Shown here in pieces: positions 38,894 to 47,693 of a DNA stretch of 64,000 bases (position 1 is the first letter of the stretch; every line of letters starts with the position of its first letter). The stretch is from positions 1 through 64,000 of the forward strand of contig JAQGMF010000027.1 of NCBI GenBank assembly GCA_028292505.1, read 5' to 3'. Made by a program: the position numbers and the translations under genes. The notes beneath the pieces were generated by a model that saw only the letters and a program-made list of their open reading frames with translations, searched no databases and was not told the origin of the DNA. This stretch comes from Rhodocyclales bacterium. Its GTDB lineage: Bacteria > Pseudomonadota > Gammaproteobacteria > Burkholderiales > Rhodocyclaceae.

Positions 38894-38895
38894 CA

Positions 38896-39120
38896 ATGAA
38901 AGCTGAATACGATTTATCTCAAATGAAGTCGCGTAAGAATCCTTACGCTTCGAAACTCAAGAAGTCCGTGACCATGCGGCTTTCCGAGGATGTGATTGGC
39001 TATTTCAAGGTAATGGCGGAAGAGGCCGGTGTGCCCTACCAGAGCCTCATCAATTTGTACCTTCGAGATTGCGTTGCGCAGCATCGGAAGGTGCAAATTT
39101 TGTGGCCGACGAAATCCTAG
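38896..39120 (+). CDS. brnA: BrnA-family antitoxin
   Basis: 74 residues. The C-terminal half (VTMRLSEDVIGYFKVMAEEAGVPYQSLINLYLRDC) is a ribbon-helix-helix DNA-binding domain; the N-terminal part should wrap the toxin. Shine-Dalgarno GGAGG in the end of brnT. As for other BrnA proteins, the dimer or complex is expected to repress the promoter, probably at the TGTACA repeats. Confidence 0.9.
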   Translation: MKAEYDLSQMKSRKNPYASKLKKSVTMRLSEDVIGYFKVMAEEAGVPYQSLINLYLRDCVAQHRKVQILWPTKS

Positions 39121-39217
39121 CTATTTCGTTGAGAGCCATGCTTCGGTTGTACCCACGTAAAACATCAGTCTCTATGCTGCGAACAGCCCTTGCATTGTTT
39201 CTTGCGGTTCGTGTCGT

Positions 39218-39244
39218 CGTCATTCCCGCGAAGTGGGAATGACG
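39218..39244. repeat. Single dRS3-like palindrome
   Basis: CGTCATTCCC (39218-39227) and GGGAATGACG (39235-39244) around a seven-base centre; one base shorter in the middle than the paired copies. It lies between brnA and the convergent epimerase gene, where it could act as a bidirectional terminator. Confidence 0.85.
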
Positions 39245-39294
39245 GAATTTTTGGCGTCACTCCGCCAATTCAGAAGCACCGCATGGGCCGCTTC

Positions 39295-40146
39295 CTAGTC
39301 CAACGTCATTAAAGTCTGACGTCCCCACCATTCCTCACCCGGCTGCAATTTTACCGGGTTGCGGATCACGGCAGCCTCGATGCAGATCATGCGACGGAAG
39401 CCGTCCTTGGGCATGTCGGTAAGCTGCGCGCAGCGCTCCTCCCACGGATTCCACACGACTGTCTCCGGCATGTTTTCGGACTGAATGACAAGACCGCGCT
39501 GTGGTTCGTTGAGCATCAGCGGTTTGCGCGTGTCGTAGTAGATGCGGTCTACTTCCTGATCGATGGTCAGCGCGTCCTTGGCCTCGCGGAATTCCTTGTT
39601 GGTCAGCCTGTCCAGGCAAGACTGGCCACGCAGGCCGTTGACGCTGCATTCCTCGACTTCGCGTACCGCGCAATACGTATGCAAGGCGGCCATGAAATCG
39701 AAGGGCTCGTCGCCGGTGTTGCTCACTTCCAGCTCGATGTCGAGGCGGGCGCCGGTGACGTTCACGGCGATTTCCAGTGCGAAGGCGTGCGGCCATTGCG
39801 CCCGCGTTTCTTCGGTGTCGATGAGGCGCAGATGTGCAATGGCGTAGTCTTCGCCGAGTCGCGCGTCGACCAATGTCCAGTTCATCCTGCGGGCAAAACC
39901 ATGGGCCTGGAGTTTGCCGAGACCGCCGAATTGCGGAAAGATCACCGGCACGCCGCCGCGCACGGGCTGACCCACGGTGAACAGGGAATTGGGCGACATG
40001 TAGAGCCGCTCCACGCCGTTGACGGATTTCCACGAGACGATGTGGCCGCCATGTTCGAGCACGATGGCTTCGGCGCCATCCGGTGAGCGCAGGTGGATGG
40101 CGGGCATGCCGTGGTAATCGATGCGTTGTGGAGATGTCATGGCCAT
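39295..40146 (-). CDS. D-hexose-6-phosphate mutarotase (YeaD-like)
   Basis: 283-residue aldose-1-epimerase-fold protein. GGHIVSWKSVNGVERLYMSP near the start, GGVPVIFPQFG, and catalytic HGFARRMNW and WNPWEERCAQLTDMP. It interconverts alpha and beta anomers of glucose-6-phosphate. Start could be the first or the third codon (ATG GCC ATG). Convergent with brnTA; lies downstream of the three-YbjQ gene on the same strand. Confidence 0.9.
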   Translation of the reverse strand: MAMTSPQRIDYHGMPAIHLRSPDGAEAIVLEHGGHIVSWKSVNGVERLYMSPNSLFTVGQPVRGGVPVIFPQFGGLGKLQAHGFARRMNWTLVDARLGEDYAIAHLRLIDTEETRAQWPHAFALEIAVNVTGARLDIELEVSNTGDEPFDFMAALHTYCAVREVEECSVNGLRGQSCLDRLTNKEFREAKDALTIDQEVDRIYYDTRKPLMLNEPQRGLVIQSENMPETVVWNPWEERCAQLTDMPKDGFRRMICIEAAVIRNPVKLQPGEEWWGRQTLMTLD

Positions 40147-40179
40147 ATCGTTTCGGTATTCGTAAAGAAGTGCGGGCGT

Positions 40180-41406
40180 TTAGTGAAAGATCACAAAGAG
40201 CTTGACCAGGAATATGGCCAGCGCGATCAATGCGAAGCCCATGCCGGCAAACAGGCCAACTGAGCCGCGTGCGTTGGCGGGGCGGGCAAGTGAGTAGGCC
40301 GTGGTCGTATCGGCGGCATTGATGAAGGTGTCCTGATCGCGAATGATGGCTTGCGGCGGTAATTGCTCGTTCAAGGTGCGTGCGCCTTCCACCTTGCGCA
40401 CAGCGGTGCCGATGGCGAGAAACTCGATGATGCCGCCACCGAGATTGTAGACATAGGTCTTGATGCCCAACACCTCGTCGGCACCCGCGTCGCGCGCGTC
40501 TTCGCCAATGCGCAACAGAGCGCGCTCGCGCGCCTCGTAGATGAGGCTGGTGAGTTCCTTGATTTCACCGCGCGCGAAGGATTTGAAGAAGGCCGACAAA
40601 CCGCCGATGATGCCAAGTGAATAGACGGAAACGCCCAGCACGAGTTGTACCGGCATGTAGCCCTGGTTGGCGAGGTTCCACATTTCTTCGTGGGTGAGGT
40701 CGCTGGTGACAGGCATGCTTTGCGCGGAAGGCGGCAGGGCAGGGTGCGTGCTCGCCGTGCCGGTCATGACCATTTCCTGCATGCCCGCCAACGGCAGGAT
40801 GGCGGTGCGGATGCCGGTCACCGCATTGGCGCCAACCTGCTTCGCTTCTTCGCGAATGCGTTCCAGTGCCAGATGCCGTGTGCGATTGAAGACGTCGGAG
40901 AATTCCACGACTTCACCGCGAGCGAGGCTGCGCAACACGCCGACGAAGCCGCCGCCGAGACCCACGGAGTAGGCGACGTTACCGAAGACGAAATGCTTTG
41001 GCGTGAAGCCGGCATCCTGCAGGCAATACAGTGCTTGACCGTCGCAGGCGCTGGAAAATACGGGCGTGTGCGCGGGTTCGCCCCCATGACGCACGCATGA
41101 GCCGACAGCGAGGAATTCGATATTCGTGCCGTGGAAAATCAGTTCGCTCGAAACGCCGGTGACGCCGTAGCCGCCTGCGTGACGCGCTTCTTCGTGCAGG
41201 CGGTCGATGGCGCGTTTGCGGCCGTCGTGAATCACCGTGGTCACGCCGCGCACTTCGCCGCCGGCCAGGGTCTTGAGACCGGCGCCGATGCTGCCGATCA
41301 GGCCCAGTGAGATGACGCTGTTGCCGATTACCAGGTCGCCGGGCGTGAGGCCCTGACGATGCAGGCAATAGACTTCGTTGCCGGACAAGCCTGAAATGAT
41401 CGTCAT
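40180..41406 (-). CDS. Membrane protein with three tandem YbjQ domains
   Basis: 408 residues containing three repeats of the YbjQ/UPF0145 fold (about 1-110, 117-225, 237-345). Each has a start such as GLTPGDLVIGNSVISLGLIGS, a middle ARGEVVEFSDVFNRTRHLALERI and an end like GANAVTGIRT. A single C-terminal membrane helix (about 380-405) follows a linker. YbjQ proteins are small pentamers of unknown function, once called heavy-metal binding. Fusion of three into one membrane-anchored chain is unusual. GGAG lies before the ATG. The neighbouring tag gene gives no functional hint. Confidence 0.85.
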   Translation of the reverse strand: MTIISGLSGNEVYCLHRQGLTPGDLVIGNSVISLGLIGSIGAGLKTLAGGEVRGVTTVIHDGRKRAIDRLHEEARHAGGYGVTGVSSELIFHGTNIEFLAVGSCVRHGGEPAHTPVFSSACDGQALYCLQDAGFTPKHFVFGNVAYSVGLGGGFVGVLRSLARGEVVEFSDVFNRTRHLALERIREEAKQVGANAVTGIRTAILPLAGMQEMVMTGTASTHPALPPSAQSMPVTSDLTHEEMWNLANQGYMPVQLVLGVSVYSLGIIGGLSAFFKSFARGEIKELTSLIYEARERALLRIGEDARDAGADEVLGIKTYVYNLGGGIIEFLAIGTAVRKVEGARTLNEQLPPQAIIRDQDTFINAADTTTAYSLARPANARGSVGLFAGMGFALIALAIFLVKLFVIFH

Positions 41407-41437
41407 GCAAATCTCCGCGGCGGTGAAAAAATTGTTC

Positions 41438-41464
41438 CGTCATTTCCGCGAAAGCGGGAATGAC
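41438..41464. repeat. Single dRS3-like palindrome (one mismatch)
   Basis: CGTCATTTCCGC...GCGGGAATGACA around GAAA, matching the dRS3-like core with one altered base. It lies between tag and the YbjQ gene, both minus strand. Confidence 0.8.
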
Positions 41465-41473
41465 AAATAACTT

Positions 41474-42046
41474 TCATGTATTGCCTAGTAATTCGGTGTG
41501 TCTGAAACATTCCGTCGTGTGGTCATTGACCATGCCGACGGCTTGCATATGCGCGTAGCAAATGGTACTGCCGACGAATTTGAAGCCGCGTTTCTGCAGG
41601 TCGGCCGACAATGCGTCGGACAAGGGCGTCTTGGCCGGCACGTCGCCAATGCCGGTCCAGTGGTTGTGGATCGGCTTGCCGTCCACGAAGGCCCACATGT
41701 AGTCGGAGAAGCTGCCGTGCGAAGCCTGTATTTCGAGGAAGGCGCGCGCATTGCCGATTGCCGCCTGAATCTTCTGCCGATTGCGGATGATGCCTTCGTC
41801 GGACATGAGGCGCACGATGTCCTTCTCGCCGAATTCGGCGACGCGCTTGGGATTGAAGCCGTGAAAGGCGGCGCGGTAATTCTCGCGTTTGCGCAGCACG
41901 GTGATCCACGACAGCCCGGCTTGCGCGCCTTCGAGGATGAGGAATTCGAACAATTTGCGATCGTCATAAACCGGCACGCCCCATTCCTGGTCGTGGTAGG
42001 TGACGTACAGCGGGTCGTTGCCCGCCCAGGTACAGCGATGGATCAT
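41474..42046 (-). CDS. tag: DNA-3-methyladenine glycosylase I
   Basis: 190 residues. Removes 3-methyladenine from DNA. N-terminal RCTWAGNDPLYVTYHDQEWGVP contains zinc ligands C5 and H18; the C-terminal ligands are in MVNDHTTECFRH. ILEGAQAGLSWITVLRKRENYRAAF is highly characteristic. Starts 45 bases after the GNAT gene on the same strand. Confidence 0.95.
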   Translation of the reverse strand: MIHRCTWAGNDPLYVTYHDQEWGVPVYDDRKLFEFLILEGAQAGLSWITVLRKRENYRAAFHGFNPKRVAEFGEKDIVRLMSDEGIIRNRQKIQAAIGNARAFLEIQASHGSFSDYMWAFVDGKPIHNHWTGIGDVPAKTPLSDALSADLQKRGFKFVGSTICYAHMQAVGMVNDHTTECFRHTELLGNT

Positions 42047-42091
42047 GTCGGATTGCTTTCAGCGACGGTTAGAGATTAAACATTCATTACT

Positions 42092-42742
42092 TTACAAGAT
42101 CAGGTCCAGTTCGCCATGTCGCATGGTCGCATCGGTCGGATCCTTGCGCACGGTGAACCCCAGGCTTTGCACGAAACGCAGCATGCGTTCGTTGCTGGCC
42201 AGGAAAATACCTTTCATGGTCTTGAAACCTCGCTTGCGGGCCGCGTCGATCAGCCGTGTCATCAGGTAGCGACCCAATCCGGCTCCCTGCCAGGCGTCGG
42301 CAATGACAATGGCAAATTCGCAACTCGTTCCGTCGGGCTCGGCGGCATAACGGCAAACGCCTATCTCGACCTCGATGCCGACTATTTCGCCACCTTGTTC
42401 GACAGGCAGCTCGATTGTTGCGATCAAGGCCATCTCGCGCTCGCCGTCCATCTGCGTCAGCTTGGTGAGCAAGGAGGGCGACAGTTCGCGCAAGCTGCTC
42501 ATGAAGCGGAAATAACGGGTCTGCGCCGAGAGCTGCCGCACGAAACGCTGCTCCATTTCGGCGTCTGCCGGCAACAGCGGGCGCACGAGCACCTCGGTGC
42601 CGTCCTTGAGGTGCCAGCGCGAGATCATATCGCTCGGGTAAGGGGAGATCACGCCATATCCTTGGTCATTGCCATGAGCGGCGGTGTCTGAGGATTCTGG
42701 CACAGTCGGGCCGAGGCACCATGCGTGATCGTTGGTAATCAT
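42092..42742 (-). CDS. GNAT acetyltransferase
   Basis: 216 residues from ATG 42742. GNAT core: EIGVCRYAAEPDGTSCEFAIVIADAWQGAGLGRYLM (acetyl-CoA binding Q-x2-GxG) and ASNERMLRFVQSLGFTVRKDP. The segment VRPLLPADAEMEQRFVRQLSAQTRYFRFMS resembles the acetyltransferase part of Pat/YfiQ protein lysine acetyltransferases, but no CoA-ligase-like domain is attached. The open frame extends to 43018, into cimA; the start inside the intergenic gap is preferred. Substrate unknown. Confidence 0.82.
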   Translation of the reverse strand: MITNDHAWCLGPTVPESSDTAAHGNDQGYGVISPYPSDMISRWHLKDGTEVLVRPLLPADAEMEQRFVRQLSAQTRYFRFMSSLRELSPSLLTKLTQMDGEREMALIATIELPVEQGGEIVGIEVEIGVCRYAAEPDGTSCEFAIVIADAWQGAGLGRYLMTRLIDAARKRGFKTMKGIFLASNERMLRFVQSLGFTVRKDPTDATMRHGELDLIL

Positions 42743-42823
42743 TGAGGACGCGCAAAAGACGTGGCCGGTGTTTTCTGTCAAAGTAGCGGGTTCAGAGATT
42801 GCCCGTGTTTGCAGGAGCCCGTA

Positions 42824-44416
42824 ATGCGTCAGTTTGTCCACGTCTATGATTCCACTTTGCGCGATGGTGCCCAGGCGCAAGGAATCTCCTATTCGGTGGA
42901 GGACAAGGTCAAGATCGTCGAGCGTCTCGATGCCCTGGGCGTGAGCTACATCGAGGCCGGCAACCCCGGCTCGAATCCCAAAGACCTGGAATTTTTCCGC
43001 CGCGTCGGCGAGTTGCAACTACAGCACAGCAAGATCATTGCCTTCGGCGCCACGCGCAAGGTCGGCATACGCGCGGCCGACGACGGCAACGTGCAATCGC
43101 TGCTCAAGGCTGGCACGCAGGCCATCGCGATTTTCGGCAAGAGCTGGGACTACCAGGTCACCGGCATCCTGCGTACCACGCTGGAGGAGAACCTTGCGAT
43201 GGTCGGCGACACCATCGCCTACCTGAAATCGCAAGGCAAGGAAGTGGTTTTCGACGCCGAGCACTTCTTCGATGGCTACAAGGCCAATCCGCAATACGCG
43301 CTGCAAGCCGTTCAAGCGGCGGCCGATGCCGGCGCGGACTGCCTGTGTCTGTGCGATACCAACGGCGGTACGTTCCCGGACGTGGTGCGTGAGGTGACGG
43401 CGTTCGTCGTCGCACGCTTTCCCGGCATGGCCATCGGAATACATTGTCATAACGACTGCGAGATGGCCGTCGCCAACTCGATCGCCGCTGTGCAAGCCGG
43501 TGCGACGCAAGTGCAGGGCACCATCAACGGCATCGGCGAGCGCTGCGGCAATGCCAATCTGTGCGCCATCATCCCCAATCTCGAACTCAAGCTCGGATTG
43601 CATTGCCTGCCGGCAGACAGCCTCATGCATCTGACTTCACTGGCGCGCAGCGTGAGCGAAATCGCCAACATGCCGCACAACGAAAAGGCGCCCTACGTCG
43701 GCAACGACGCCTTTGCGCACAAGGGCGGCATGCACATCGATGCGGTGAATAAGAATCCGATATCCTATGAGCATATCAATCCGGAGGTCGTCGGCAACAA
43801 CCGTCGCATCCTGATGAGCGAAGTCGCGGGCCGCAGCACGCTGCTGGCACGCATCAACAAGCTCGATCCGACGCTGACCAAGGACTCGCCGCAGACACAG
43901 AAGATCGTCGACAAGCTCAAGGAACTCGAACATGAGGGCTACCAGTTCGAGACCGCAGAGAGCTCGTTCGAACTCGTCGTGCGCAAGCTATTAGGCCGCC
44001 ATCAGCCGTTCTTCGAACTCAAGGAATTCAAGGTCATGGTCACGGAGCCCTCGGTCAACGGCATCAATTCCAATGCCATGATCAAGATCGCTGTCGGAGG
44101 TGAGGAAGAGATCACCGCTGCCGAAGGCGACGGTCCGGTCAACGCGCTGGACAAGGCCGTGCGCAAGGCGTTGGAACGCTTCTACCCGGCCATTCGCGAG
44201 ATGAAACTCACCGACTACAAGGTGCGCGTGCTCGATTCCGACAAAGCCTCGGCCGCTAAAGTGCGCGTGCTCATCGAGACGGCGGATCACGCAGACAAAT
44301 GGACCACGATAGGTGTGTCGACCGACATCATCGACGCGAGCTGGCGCGCGCTGGTGGATGCGATCGAGTACAAGCTGGTGCTGGAACAGGAGCGCGGTGA
44401 AAAGCACGCCCATTGA
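42824..44416 (+). CDS. cimA: Citramalate synthase
   Basis: 530 residues, homocitrate/isopropylmalate synthase family. YDSTLRDGAQAQGISYSVEDK gives the catalytic Arg and metal ligand, and HCHNDCEMAVANS the metal-binding histidines; a C-terminal allosteric LeuA-dimer domain starts around residue 405. The sequence is of the CimA type rather than LeuA: GDGPVNALDKAVRKAL is shared by both, but the RDGAQAQGISYSVEDK motif is typical of CimA. It condenses pyruvate and acetyl-CoA to citramalate, leading through LeuCDB to 2-oxobutyrate for isoleucine. GCAGGAG precedes ATG 42824; the longer frame from 42761 is rejected. Confidence 0.9.
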   Translation: MRQFVHVYDSTLRDGAQAQGISYSVEDKVKIVERLDALGVSYIEAGNPGSNPKDLEFFRRVGELQLQHSKIIAFGATRKVGIRAADDGNVQSLLKAGTQAIAIFGKSWDYQVTGILRTTLEENLAMVGDTIAYLKSQGKEVVFDAEHFFDGYKANPQYALQAVQAAADAGADCLCLCDTNGGTFPDVVREVTAFVVARFPGMAIGIHCHNDCEMAVANSIAAVQAGATQVQGTINGIGERCGNANLCAIIPNLELKLGLHCLPADSLMHLTSLARSVSEIANMPHNEKAPYVGNDAFAHKGGMHIDAVNKNPISYEHINPEVVGNNRRILMSEVAGRSTLLARINKLDPTLTKDSPQTQKIVDKLKELEHEGYQFETAESSFELVVRKLLGRHQPFFELKEFKVMVTEPSVNGINSNAMIKIAVGGEEEITAAEGDGPVNALDKAVRKALERFYPAIREMKLTDYKVRVLDSDKASAAKVRVLIETADHADKWTTIGVSTDIIDASWRALVDAIEYKLVLEQERGEKHAH

Positions 44417-44430
44417 GGGTTTTCTTCAAA

Positions 44431-45252
44431 TCAGCGTAGCGCTGCTTTAGGCTTACGCACCAGACCCTTCAGTTCGATTGGCTTGAGCATCACTAGTTTC
44501 AATTGATCCTGCTCTACGGGATGCAAAGTGACTTGCTGGTAGCTGATCAATCCGCGTTTGGGATGTCTGAAATCGCGTTGGCCGCCTTGTCTTTCCAGTA
44601 CGTCGTGCTGTTTCCAGAAACGTACGAATTCGGGACTTGCTTGCGAGAGTTCTTCGACGAGCTTTTGCAACGCGGGCTCTTCCAACCGCGTGCGACTGTC
44701 GGCGCGGAATTCGGCGGTGATGCGGCGGGCACGCGTTTCCCAGTCGACGATCAGTGTTCGCGCAAGGGGTTCGAGGAAAACGAAGCGCAGCAGGTTGGGC
44801 GTGCGTTCCTGCGGCAGATCGAGCCAGCCAGTGAAAAGCGTCGCTGCCGGTTTGTTCCAGGACAACACATCCCAGTAGCGGCCCATGATGTAGGCGGGTA
44901 TACCAATGTCATTGAGCAATGCAATCAGCGCGGCTGGTGCGGCGTCATCGACCGGTTCGCTCTCTTCGCTGTCGCGTCGGCCGGCCATTTCGAACAGATA
45001 GGCGCGCTCGGAGCGGGTGAGTTGCAACGCCCGCGCGAGACGCGTCAGTACGTCGCCCGAGACATTGACCTCGCGGCCCTGCTCGAGCCAGGTGTACCAG
45101 GTCGGGCTGATGCCTGCGAGTTGCGCGACTTCCTCGCGCCGCAAACCTTGCGTGCGGCGTCGACTGCCAGCCGGGAAGCCGAAGGCTTGCGGTGCGCTGC
45201 GCTGACGGAGTACTTGCAGAAAATCGCCGAGTTCCTTGCGGCGTGCGTCCAT
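44431..45252 (-). CDS. XRE-family regulator with MmyB-like ligand domain
   Basis: 273 residues. Helix-turn-helix near residues 30-80 (RTQGLRREEVAQLAGISPTWYTWLEQGREVNVSGDVLTRLARAL) and a C-terminal MmyB-type domain thought to bind a fatty-acid-like ligand (PAYIMGRYWDVLSWNKPAATLF; VTLHPVEQDQLKLV). Start chosen at MDARRKELGDFLQVLRQR; the frame is open further upstream to 45438 without family similarity. Diverges from leuC; its target is unknown. A perfect palindrome ATACTAGTAT in the shared gap is a candidate operator. Confidence 0.85.
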   Translation of the reverse strand: MDARRKELGDFLQVLRQRSAPQAFGFPAGSRRRTQGLRREEVAQLAGISPTWYTWLEQGREVNVSGDVLTRLARALQLTRSERAYLFEMAGRRDSEESEPVDDAAPAALIALLNDIGIPAYIMGRYWDVLSWNKPAATLFTGWLDLPQERTPNLLRFVFLEPLARTLIVDWETRARRITAEFRADSRTRLEEPALQKLVEELSQASPEFVRFWKQHDVLERQGGQRDFRHPKRGLISYQQVTLHPVEQDQLKLVMLKPIELKGLVRKPKAALR

Positions 45253-45376
45253 GTGTCTGTTCCTTGGTCGGGGAGGGCGGAACTCCGCAGGAGGTTCCGC
45301 CGCATCATTTACGCTTGAGGCCGCCTCCGGCGGCTGGCGGAACCGCTTTGCGTTCCGCCTTACGCTATTACTCTCG

Positions 45377-45426
45377 ATACTAGTATAAACAATAGTCTTG
45401 TTCTGGTATTGATTGATGCATACCAT
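45377..45426 (+). promoter_or_regulatory. leuC promoter candidate and palindrome
   Basis: TTGTTC (45398-45403), 17-base spacer and TACCAT (45421-45426) could drive leuCDB. Just upstream, ATACTAGTAT (45377-45386) is a perfect 10-base palindrome that could bind the divergent XRE regulator. Confidence 0.35.
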
Positions 45427-45523
45427 GCGCTTCAGCACTGTCGGTCTATGGCGGGTCTATGCTTCAAGCACTCACCTGCGTTCCGCAGTTTTCTGTTTCC
45501 AGAGTCCGATCCAAGGAGCCAAC

Positions 45524-46930
45524 ATGGCTGGCAAGACGCTTTACGACAAGTTGTGGGACACCCACGAAGTGCGCCGCGAAGAAGACGGCACCTGTCTTCT
45601 CTATATCGACCGTCACCTCGTACACGAAGTGACCAGTCCTCAGGCTTTCGAAGGTCTGCGTATCGCCGGCCGCAAAGCCTGGCGCAGCAGCTCGGTCGTT
45701 GCTGTGCCCGATCACAACACACCGACCAATCATTGGGATCGTGACATCGAAGATCCGATCTCGAAGACGCAGGTCGATACGCTGGACGCGAACATCAAGG
45801 AATTCGGCTCGCTGATCTACTTCCCGTTCAAGCACAAGAACCAGGGGATCATTCATGTCATCGCTCCTGAGAACGGCGCGATCCTGCCGGGTATGACGGT
45901 GGTATGTGGCGACAGCCATACTGCGACGCATGGCGCTTTCGCCGCACTCGCGCATGGCATCGGCACCTCTGAAGTCGAGCACGTGCTTGCCACGCAAACC
46001 CTCATCCAGAAGAAGTCCAAGGCCATGCTCGTCAAGGTCGACGGCAAGCTCGGTCTCGGCGTGACCGCCAAGGATGTGGCACTCGCTATCATCGGCAAGA
46101 TCGGCACTGCGGGTGGCAATGGCTACTGCATCGAGTTCGCCGGTTCCGTGTTCCGCGATCTGTCGATGGAAGGCCGCATGACGGTCTGCAACCTCGCCAT
46201 CGAGGCGGGAGCACGTGCGGGCATCATCGGTGTCGATGACAAGACGATTGCATATCTCAAGGGCCGCCCGAACGTGCCGACCGGCGCAGTATGGGATACC
46301 GCTGTTGCGTACTGGAACACCTTGCATTCTGACGCCGATGCGAAGTTCGACAAGATTGTCGAGCTGAATGCTGCTGACATAGAACCGCAAGTGACCTGGG
46401 GCACGTCGCCCGAACAAGTCCTGGCCGTCGGTGGCCGCGTACCGAATCCCGCCAACGAGGCCGATCCGACCAAGCGCACCGGTATCGAAAATGCGCTGAA
46501 GTACATGGGCTTGCAGGCCGACATGCCGATCACCGATATCAAGATCGACAAGGTCTTCATCGGTTCGTGCACCAACTCGCGCATTGAGGATCTGCGCGCC
46601 GCTTCGGTCGTCGCCAAGGGCAAGAAAATCGCCAGCAATATCACGCTGGCCATCGTCGTGCCGGGCTCGGGCATCGTCAAGCGTCAGGCCGAAGAAGAGG
46701 GTCTGGACAAGATCTTCATCGACGCCGGTTTCGAATGGCGCGAGCCGGGTTGCTCGATGTGTCTGGCCATGAATGCAGATCGTCTCTCGCCGGGCGAGCG
46801 CTGTGCTTCGACTTCCAATCGCAACTTCGAAGGCCGTCAAGGCCCCGGTGGTCGCACGCACCTCGTGAGTCCTGCGATGGCTGCTGCGGCGGCTATCGCC
46901 GGTCACTTCGTCGATGTTCGCCAAGCTTGA
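45524..46930 (+). CDS. leuC: 3-isopropylmalate dehydratase large subunit
   Basis: 468 residues, aconitase family. Fe-S ligands C349 (GSCTNSR), C410 and C413 (GCSMCLAMN). With LeuD it isomerises 2- to 3-isopropylmalate, and the matching citramalate step after CimA. CCAAGGAGCC precedes ATG 45524; the in-frame extension from 45413 runs through promoter sequence. leuD follows after ten bases. Confidence 0.97.
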   Translation: MAGKTLYDKLWDTHEVRREEDGTCLLYIDRHLVHEVTSPQAFEGLRIAGRKAWRSSSVVAVPDHNTPTNHWDRDIEDPISKTQVDTLDANIKEFGSLIYFPFKHKNQGIIHVIAPENGAILPGMTVVCGDSHTATHGAFAALAHGIGTSEVEHVLATQTLIQKKSKAMLVKVDGKLGLGVTAKDVALAIIGKIGTAGGNGYCIEFAGSVFRDLSMEGRMTVCNLAIEAGARAGIIGVDDKTIAYLKGRPNVPTGAVWDTAVAYWNTLHSDADAKFDKIVELNAADIEPQVTWGTSPEQVLAVGGRVPNPANEADPTKRTGIENALKYMGLQADMPITDIKIDKVFIGSCTNSRIEDLRAASVVAKGKKIASNITLAIVVPGSGIVKRQAEEEGLDKIFIDAGFEWREPGCSMCLAMNADRLSPGERCASTSNRNFEGRQGPGGRTHLVSPAMAAAAAIAGHFVDVRQA

Positions 46931-46940
46931 GGAAATAACG

Positions 46941-47579
46941 ATGAAAGCCTTTACCAAAATCAACGGCCTTGCCGCACCGCTCGATCGCGCTAACGTCGAT
47001 ACCGACGCGATCATCCCCAAGCAATTCCTCAAATCGATCAAGCGCAGCGGCTTCGGCCCCTACCTGTTCGATGAGTGGCGCTACCTCGATCACGGCGAAC
47101 CGGGTATGGATTGCACCAATCGTCCGAAGAACCCCGACTTCGTCCTCAACAAGCCACGTTACCAGGGCGCGCAAGTGCTGCTGGCACGCGAGAACTTCGG
47201 CTGCGGCTCTTCGCGCGAGCACGCACCGTGGGCCATCGAAGACTTCGGCTTCAGCGTGATGATTGCGCCGTCCTTTGCCGATATCTTTTTCAGCAATAGC
47301 TACAAGAACGGCATTCTGCCCATCGTCGCTTCTGCGGAAATCGTCGACCGTCTGTTCAAGGAGTGCGAAGCGACCGAGGGCTACAAACTCAACGTCGATC
47401 TGGAAACGCAAACCGTAACCGCCCCTTCGGGTTTCGGTTTCGGCTTCGACATCACGCCGCATCGCAAGCACTGCCTGCTCAATGGCCTGGATGAAATCGG
47501 TCTGACGCTCATGCATGCCGATGACATCAAGGCTTTCGAGACCGGGCACAAGGCCGTGCAGCCCTGGCTGTTTGCATAA
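46941..47579 (+). CDS. leuD: 3-isopropylmalate dehydratase small subunit
   Basis: 212 residues; swivel domain with [19 protein letters not shown] and [15 protein letters not shown]. Pairs with LeuC. Shine-Dalgarno GAGGAAA overlaps the leuC stop region. The leuC-leuD gap is only ten bases, without the small entericidin-like gene often found there in Burkholderia (recalled, not checked). A paired dRS3-like element separates it from leuB. Confidence 0.96.
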   Translation: MKAFTKINGLAAPLDRANVDTDAIIPKQFLKSIKRSGFGPYLFDEWRYLDHGEPGMDCTNRPKNPDFVLNKPRYQGAQVLLARENFGCGSSREHAPWAIEDFGFSVMIAPSFADIFFSNSYKNGILPIVASAEIVDRLFKECEATEGYKLNVDLETQTVTAPSGFGFGFDITPHRKHCLLNGLDEIGLTLMHADDIKAFETGHKAVQPWLFA

Positions 47580-47595
47580 ATCTCAACAATTCAAT

Positions 47596-47676
47596 CGTCA
47601 TTCCCGCGAAAGCGGGAATCCACTTCTACGTGAAGTCTGTGCCACTAAGTGGATTCCCGCTTTCGCGGGAATGACG
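47596..47676. repeat. Pair of inverted dRS3-like palindromes between leuD and leuB
   Basis: Two copies of ATTCCCGCGAAAGCGGGAAT within 30-base units at 47596-47625 and 47647-47676, perfect reverse complements with 21 bases between. Same arrangement as at 5671-5756, with a different spacer. The second unit ends 17 bases before the leuB start and even reads in frame into leuB (encoding SRFRGND), which can mislead start calling. Confidence 0.93.
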
Positions 47677-47693
47677 TCTTAAAAGGGAAAGTA

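Noticed and set aside
42743-43018. Longer N-terminus for the GNAT protein
   Set aside because: It would overlap the divergent cimA coding region by almost 200 bases; the in-gap ATG gives a complete domain.
47649-47693. Upstream start for leuB inside the repeat
   Set aside because: The extra 15 residues are encoded by a dRS3-like unit (SRFRGND), not by leuB; ATG 47694 has its own Shine-Dalgarno and matches family length.
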